In this document: positions 58,867 to 64,000 of the stretch, piece by piece
Layout: every line of letters starts with the position of its first letter
Numbering within the stretch: position 1 is the stretch's first letter
Assembly (NCBI GenBank): GCA_963971225.1
Contig: OZ020270.1
Location: 26,535,123-26,599,122 of the forward strand
Length of the DNA stretch: 64,000 nt
Direction of reading: 5' to 3'
DNA from: Melieria omissa
Taxonomy: Eukaryota; Arthropoda; Insecta; Diptera; Ulidiidae
Made by a program: the position numbers and the translations under genes
Notes under the pieces: generated by a model
Seen by the model: the letters and a program-made list of their open reading frames with translations, nothing else
Told to the model about the DNA's origin: nothing
Database searches by the model: none

Positions 58867-60249
58867 CTATGTTCTCAAGCCAGACCAGTTGCCCGGGTCA
58901 AACAATTTGGCAATCAGGGAGAGAAGTTCCCTTTTGGTGTGCGAATCCTTTCGCTCAATAGCAGGAACCTTGAAATAGAAATTATCAGTACAAGCGTTCC
59001 AACGTACCCCTAAAGCCTTTGTAGAACTGGAATCTTCAAAGCTTAAGAAGTCTTCCTTTAATAGGTGCTCTTTCGGAAGGTCCACTAGAATTTCTTTGCG
59101 ATTTGAAGTCCATTTTCTTAAGGAAAGTCCAGCACCATGAAAAGTGTCAATGAGTTCATTCCGGGCCTTTATAGCGGAAGGCAAATCATGCGCACCGGCG
59201 AGAACATCGTCAACATACATGGATCGTCGGAGAATATGTGCGGCAAGGGGATAAGTGTCTTGAGAATCGGCTGCAAGTTGAAGGAGAGTGCGAATCGCAA
59301 GATATGGTGCGCAGCTGACACCAAAGGTTACCGTTTGTAATTCGTAATCCGAGACTTCCACATCAGTAGAAGAGCGATGTAGAATGCGTTGGAATGGACG
59401 ATGCCTTGGGTCGACAAGAATTTGTCGATACATTTCTTGAATATCACTATTGAAAACAAATCGAAAAAGTCTCCATCTTAGGAGAAGTAAAACTATGTCA
59501 GACTGTAGCACCGGACCGACGTACAACACATCATTCAAACTATTACCATTGGAAGTTTTATTTGAAGCGTTAAAAACAACACGAAGTTTTTTTGTAAGAC
59601 TTTCTGGTTTAATGACAGCATGCGGAAGATAACAATATGTGGCCAAACTCTGATTTGAAGGCGGACCGACTAACTTCATATGCGATAACTGCAAGTATTC
59701 GTCAACTACCTGGTCATAAAGAACTTTGAATTCGGGTTTTTTAAGAAGCGAAGCTTCGTTCCGAAGGAACTGCCGTAAAGTACTATTTCGAGAATCTCCC
59801 AAGCAAAGTTCGTTAGGATAATTAACTTTAAAAGGAAGAGAGACAATGTATCTCCCATCTTCATTCCGTCGAGTGGTAGCCATGTAGTTGTCCTCACACC
59901 ATTGATCAGCATCCGATAGAATCCTTTTCCTAGGGGGCTCTTCAATTTCCCAAAAGCGAGAAAGAATTGTGTCCAACCCAGAATCCGTTGAGATGTCCAC
60001 CTTCGTTGTAAAACACCTGACTTCGGAATCCGGAATGGGGCCAGTAAGAGTCCATCCGAAAACGGTTTGCTGAGCTGTCAGACTTCCAAACAGATTGCGA
60101 TGAATTCCATGGAGCACCACCTGTGGGTACAAGTCGGCGCCGATGAGGACGTCTATGGCGGAAGTCCTCCAAAAGTCTCCGTCTGCCCAATTAAGGAGTT
60201 TATGACGTAGTTTATGACGTAGTCCTGAATCGACTGTACAGGATGGCAA
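58867..60249 (-). CDS. Pao 2 protease end and reverse transcriptase
   Basis: The 460-residue frame starts in the end of DUF1758 (IDVLIGADLYPQVVLHG, FGWTLTGPIPDS). It then carries the full Pao RT: LRVVFNASNKTSNGNSLND, FNSDIQEMYRQILVDPRHRP (first catalytic Asp), YELQTVTFGVSCAPYLAIRT and SMYVDDVLAGAHDLP (Asp pair), GLSLRKWTSN and KALGVRWNA. No stop within. It gives the reference against which the 110-residue deletion in Pao 1 can be seen. Confidence 0.9.
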   Translation of the reverse strand: MPSCTVDSGLRHKLRHKLLNWADGDFWRTSAIDVLIGADLYPQVVLHGIHRNLFGSLTAQQTVFGWTLTGPIPDSEVRCFTTKVDISTDSGLDTILSRFWEIEEPPRKRILSDADQWCEDNYMATTRRNEDGRYIVSLPFKVNYPNELCLGDSRNSTLRQFLRNEASLLKKPEFKVLYDQVVDEYLQLSHMKLVGPPSNQSLATYCYLPHAVIKPESLTKKLRVVFNASNKTSNGNSLNDVLYVGPVLQSDIVLLLLRWRLFRFVFNSDIQEMYRQILVDPRHRPFQRILHRSSTDVEVSDYELQTVTFGVSCAPYLAIRTLLQLAADSQDTYPLAAHILRRSMYVDDVLAGAHDLPSAIKARNELIDTFHGAGLSLRKWTSNRKEILVDLPKEHLLKEDFLSFEDSSSTKALGVRWNACTDNFYFKVPAIERKDSHTKRELLSLIAKLFDPGNWSGLRT

Positions 60250-60293
60250 ATTTCCAGTGATTTGCGGAAGTACGAAAGCGAGGGCTTCGATTT

Positions 60294-60932
60294 TTACGTT
60301 TGGATCCGTAGGTGATCCGAGAACAAATGAGCTAAGTCGATTAGCGCTTGCAGAAAAGGATTGATTAACCCCAGATATACTGGCTTGAGTAGGCGAAGGC
60401 GATCAGAAATGAAAGATGCTTCTGATCCTGGATCAGAATAATTGGTATTCAAATGGCAAATATAGATTTGCGCTGTACCTAAAAGTACACGTTGGTTTCG
60501 AGGAAACGCAAGATTTGGAGAATGACTATTAGAAGATGTATTAGTAGTGGACTGTATTTTTTGATGGAAGGTATGATGCTCACTCGTTTGAGCTACGGAA
60601 GAAGTAGAAGGCTGATTGGAGCGAAGCCCCGAAGAAGCACCCGAAGGTTGAAATCCTGGCGCGGTGGAGCGTAACTCGGACGACGCAGGCACTCTAGAAG
60701 TAGTAGAAATAGTGTTAGTGGGACGTAATCCCGACTGAGTCTTCGTAGAAGAAGGTGATTCGCGATGTAACAACGTGTCATGGCGTTGATGACATACGGA
60801 ACAATTGTAGGCGCTTTTACAATCCTTTAACTGATGGCCTTTCGATAGGCAATTTAAACAGCACTGAAAACGCTTAACACTGGAAAACCGATCGCAAACT
60901 TGCATGTTAAGACAACGTTTACAATTGCGCAA
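60294..60932 (-). pseudogene. Pao 2 zinc knuckles and protease active site
   Basis: Zinc knuckles CKRCLNMQVCDRF, CCLNCLSKGHQLKDC and CSVCHQRHDTLLH are followed by a Ser/Thr-rich linker and the protease block around DPGSEASFISDRLR (Asp-Pro-Gly, usual in this lineage). A one-base shift near 60370 separates it from the downstream frame at 60249. Confidence 0.85.
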
Positions 60933-60935
60933 TAT

Positions 60936-61218
60936 TTATGGTTGCTTGCAAAGAACACAGCTTGAATCAACCACATTCGCGTGAAAAGTATGTGTAAGTC
61001 GTTTAGAACCGCTAACCTCGCTAGATGCCGGCTTATTCGAATTTGATTTGTTGGAAGTAGAAGTATCGGTATCGCGTAGTAAGAAACTCGTCAAGTTCGC
61101 ACCACTTTGGTAAAGCCGATTTGTCTTTAACACCTTGCTCCCAAAAAGTAATAGTGAAATGATTGGATCCCAATCGGAAGTATTAACGTAGTATAATTTC
61201 AGCGAATTCAAAGAATTA
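60936..61218 (-). pseudogene. Pao 2 gag, part downstream of the foldback insertion
   Basis: Reads SLNSLKLYYVNTSDWDPIIS and continues to SGSKRLTHTFHANVVDSSCVLCKQP, the start of the knuckle region. Its upstream edge at 61218 is the TTA target duplication of the foldback element, and the gag frame joins the other half at 62796. Confidence 0.85.
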
Positions 61219-62795
61219 CACTGCACAACAGCATGTCTGTTGCATGAAGTTTTTTACATGAATCTGAATCGTTTTTCCACGCTGTTTTCAAAACCATACT
61301 CCGTTTTTATGTAACAGCTCTAGTTTTTGCAAAAAATGGGCGTGTCACTTTTTCCAATTTTCCTCGGCTTTTTTCTCGTTTTCGACTGTTATTTCTGAAC
61401 CAATAATCCTATCGACATGATTTTTATATCGTTGCACTTACAACATTTCACGCCAACTTTCCTGAAATGAATCAATTTTATGCGTTCTAATTGGGCGTGG
61501 TAATAAGGTTTCAAAGTAAGAAAATATTGAATTTCAAGGGGTTTTTTTTGATGGCGAAAAATGTACAGATGTTTCATAAATCAAGTTTCGAAGTATATGA
61601 ATATCTTAAGAAGAAACATCAAGCAATACAACACAGCCAAATTATTTGGCGGAATACACATTCGCATCGAAATAATAACAAAACTGTACCATAGCGATTT
61701 TCATCTCTTTTCATACTTTTTCCTTATAAAATTAGGAGCCTCAAAATATTGTCACGAATACTAAGTCTAGTGGGCTGTTGCGTATCTCTGGATTGTGTAA
61801 TTTTAAAATAAAACACAGTTTCTTAAACGCAGACAATAAAATAAACCAACAGTCACTTTATTATTCACAGTTTACACTTTACTGTTCGTACACCTAAGTA
61901 TTTGCTTAATCACTTCGTGTGGCAACTTCACTTGTCAAAACCAGACTGACTCGCTGCACCGCATCTGGCCACCTTTTATACTCTGTCCGGCCGTCGCGCA
62001 GATCGTTCTCGCACGTTGCCAGATTGGACTAGAAGTTTCCCTGATGACCGCGACCATCGTTGCCAGGTTGGACTAAAAGTTACTATCGCGGCCGTCGTTG
62101 CCAGATTGGGTTATGGCACGGCACGTAGCGGCAGGGTTGCTTTGCACCGCGACAGACTGGCTCATCGTTACAATATGCTCTTTTATATGTTCCATTTATA
62201 GTTTGGAATACAAGCAAAAAACAAAAATATTTTGAATTTCTTGAAACAAAAAAATATTAAAAACTTTGCATATTTTCAGGCCCCTAATTTTTTAAGGAAA
62301 AAGTATGAAAAGTGATGAAAATCGCGATGGTACATTTTTCCTGTTATTTCGATGCGAATGTGTATTCCGCCAAATTATTTAGTTGTGTTGTATTGCTTGA
62401 TGTGTCGGCTTTCATTATACACCTAACTCGTTAATTGTTTTACAACAAATGTGTATGTTTTTGACCATCAAAGAAAACGCCTTAAAATGCAATTTTTTCC
62501 AACTTTGAGGTCCAATTACCGCGGCATTTTAACACTTATAAAAATAAGTTGCATCGGAAAAGAAGCCGTGCGGTGTCAATGCGATAAGGTGAAAATCATG
62601 TCAATCGGTTTTTTGGTGTAGAAACTACGATCGAAAATATGGAAAAAGTAGAGGAAAAAATGAAAAAATGACAGGGTACCTATATCTCACAAACTAGAGC
62701 TGCTAGAGGGTAGATTCGGAATCAGCGCACCCAAATTAGTAAGAAACAGTAGAAAAACTCAATGCAACAGAAAAAAGTGTTTTTTGTTGCGCTGT
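61219..62795. mobile_element. Foldback-type element with CACTG/CACAG ends
   Basis: Flanked by TTA (61216-61218 and 62796-62798). Ends CACTGCACAACA and the complement of CACAGCGCAACA. Long inner inverted arms pair, for example GGCGGAATACACATTCGCAT (61650) with 62337-62375 and AAGGAAAAAGTATGAAAAG with 61710-61735. The host gag frame resumes exactly with one TTA removed. CACTR ends with a 3-base duplication fit a non-autonomous CACTA/EnSpm element. A gypsy solo LTR sits in its centre. Confidence 0.8.
61750..62172 (-). mobile_element. Solo LTR of the SAP-gypsy family
   Basis: It matches the LTR of element C (53159-53606) with moderate divergence, from TGTCACGAATAC to GTTACA. It is flanked by ATAT on both sides (61746-61749 and 62173-62176). 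A single LTR with a target duplication indicates LTR-LTR recombination after insertion into the foldback element. Confidence 0.92.
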
Positions 62796-63587
62796 GTTAT
62801 TAATGTCTCGTTGCAAACTCTTAAGCCCAGAACCAGTTTCAGAAGAAAGAGCTGGTAAGTCAAAAGCATTAACTAAAATTCGTTTATTATTAAAGGCTTG
62901 GTTTAAATTAGTCCAAGCGAGCTCGAAACCTTCATTGGTGAGAAGGGACTTTCGAACTATTTATCTCGCTTCTCCGCTAGTTTTCTGAATGAGGTGATAC
63001 AATTTTTCGACATTACTCAAACGACTGTTTCTTATGTATATGGCCGTAAATAAATCGCGGAAAGTTGGCCAAGACGTATAGTCACCTTTAAAAATTTCAG
63101 TATCGCAAGGCGGAAGTGCGATATTATTGGATGAAGTAGGCTCTGAAAAGGCAGAACCATCAAGAGTAGAAGTATGGCGAAGACCGGATGAAGCGATGTC
63201 GAAATCATGAATTCTCTTATTAATCTTCGCTAAGCATGAAACATATGTCCGATAGGTGCTAGTGTATTTCGCATCAACGACAGCGATATCATCTGCAGCA
63301 CTTCTTTTAGTTTGTGATTCAAATTGAATTAGACACTTTTCATACTGTGCCTTTACGGTAGCCCACAACTCCTTTAGCTCGGAGCTTTGAATTTCCAAAG
63401 AAAATTTAGTATGACTATTAGAGGGAGTTTCCGTAAAGGCAATCTCAAATTTGAAAACACGATCAGAAGCACGGGTGAAATCGTCAAGTTTGGACATTTC
63501 GATTTGAATAGAAGAAATCAAAATCAAAAAAGTAAAATCGAAGTAGCCAAAAATTTTGTGCGACACGAGATATAAAAAAGAAAACAA
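62796..63587 (-). pseudogene. Pao 2 gag, N-terminal part (DUF1759)
   Basis: The frame 63587-62961 (probable start at MSKLDDFTRASDRV near 63498) has a helical N-terminus and the DUF1759 core LPPCDTEIFKGDYTSWPTFR with DLFTAIYIRNSRLSNVEKLY. A TAA at about 62960 (after SGEAR, where most relatives have Glu) interrupts it. The same frame then continues TNEGFELAWTNLNQAF to the foldback junction at 62796. A single substitution could account for the stop. Confidence 0.88.
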
Positions 63588-63765
63588 TAGAAGATTAACT
63601 CAACGCTTGCTTTATTATGGATTGTTACAATATTTCGCTTATGCACTTCAAAAATATAAATGCAGTTAATCGGTATCACAAGTAATTTGCGTTACGCAAA
63701 GAATTGAATTTAAAAAAATTTATAGTTTTATGTGTCACCTCGTAGTTCAGTAGAAGGTGCACAAT
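63588..63765. other. Pao 2 leader or LTR region
   Basis: Upstream of gag on the minus strand. It should hold the leader and perhaps the 5' LTR end, but no primer-binding site or second LTR copy was recognised before the P-like end at 63766. Confidence 0.35.
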
Positions 63766-64000
63766 CACAGAACAAACAATATACAGAATGCGCATCTGGT
63801 GTAAAGAAAATTTTCTTTGCGGGTTCCAGCGGTAGGACCCGTTTGTTGATGCGGGGGAAGCAGTAAAGGGGACGAGAACGCACAGAGCGCGAGAGCGTAA
63901 GCTGAGAAGCTGCGACCGCGCACCACACACTGTGGTTGTTGTTGTTGGGCAACAAAGCGATGTGCCATTTGCATGTTGCTGGTGGCCAGTGTGCTTACTT
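63766..64000 (+). mobile_element. P-like element terminus, third locus
   Basis: CACAGAACAAACAATATACAGAATGCGCAT matches the tip of the P-like right arm (CAAAGAAAATAAACATACAG then AATGCGCAT). It is followed, as there, by a GCGGGTTCCA-type block. The rest is more diverged (GGGGAAGCAGTAAAGGGGAC, ACGCACAGAGCGCGAGAGCG). The element continues beyond the window. It interrupts the upstream part of Pao 2. Confidence 0.7.

Larger units (their letters stand above)
53607..63765 (-). mobile_element. BEL/Pao retrotransposon 2 (minus strand), interrupted
   Basis: Minus-strand order: gag (63587-62796, 61218-60936), zinc knuckles and protease (60932-60294), RT (60249-58867), RNase H (58816-57914), integrase and DUF5641 tail (57924-56797, 54604-54547), then an extra ORF (54498-53737). 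Nested: a foldback element (61219-62795, with a solo LTR) and piggyBac 2 (54609-56792). LTRs could not be identified; both ends abut later insertions. RT and integrase frames are long and nearly clean, so this copy is much better preserved than Pao 1. Confidence 0.85.

Overview
This window is eukaryotic nuclear DNA, almost certainly from an insect and probably a higher dipteran. It carries an insect mix of 412/mdg1-type and SAP-gag Ty3/gypsy elements, an errantivirus envelope remnant, two BEL/Pao elements, CR1/jockey-group LINEs, and P-like, piggyBac, mariner, hAT, Kolobok-like and Transib-like DNA transposons. The order (a fly, perhaps tephritid) is inference. I found no convincing single-copy host gene, rRNA, tRNA gene or CRISPR array. 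Nearly every base I could interpret belongs to a mobile element. Family names rest on motif recognition; no database search was possible.

Layout. 1-216: right end of a P-like element that cuts a LINE (217-3425, minus strand). 3430-4560: errantivirus remnant (LTR start and env pseudogene). 4560-18364: a 412/mdg1-like gypsy on the minus strand, used as a landing pad by a hAT MITE (5262-5452), a TA-flanked MITE (5959-6498), a head-to-head pair of SAP-gag gypsy elements sharing one ATAT duplication (6835-14276) and an intact mariner (16515-17808). 18365-31638: plus-strand Pao element with LTRs, interrupted by a MITE carrying a tRNA-derived SINE, a hAT element with tandem repeats, and a full-length LINE with intact ORFs (24760-28918).

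31649-45765: one minus-strand piggyBac element, cut into four pieces by a P-like element with a near-complete THAP transposase (32241-38271), a second LINE (38538-42902) and a Transib-like element with RSS-like ends (43107-45296). 45994-49503: LINE scraps, a TTAA-flanked Kolobok-like element holding a second SINE copy and a nested inverted-repeat element, and a near-perfect palindrome.

49504-53606: a SAP-gag gypsy that lost its RT. It sits beside a minus-strand Pao element (about 53607-63765), which is itself cut by a piggyBac element at TTAA (54609-56792) and by a foldback element with a solo LTR inside it (61219-62795). Downstream of its pol lies an extra ORF with a zinc knuckle and an altered protease active site. 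63766-64000: another P-like end.

How it fits together: this is a multi-layer transposon nest. Many junctions can be read to the base, because the target duplication is visible and the host element's reading frame resumes across the insertion. Several layers look recent (LINE at 24760, mariner at 16515, P-like transposase at 33775); the host layers are decayed. Such density fits pericentromeric heterochromatin or a piRNA-cluster-like region, which is inference.
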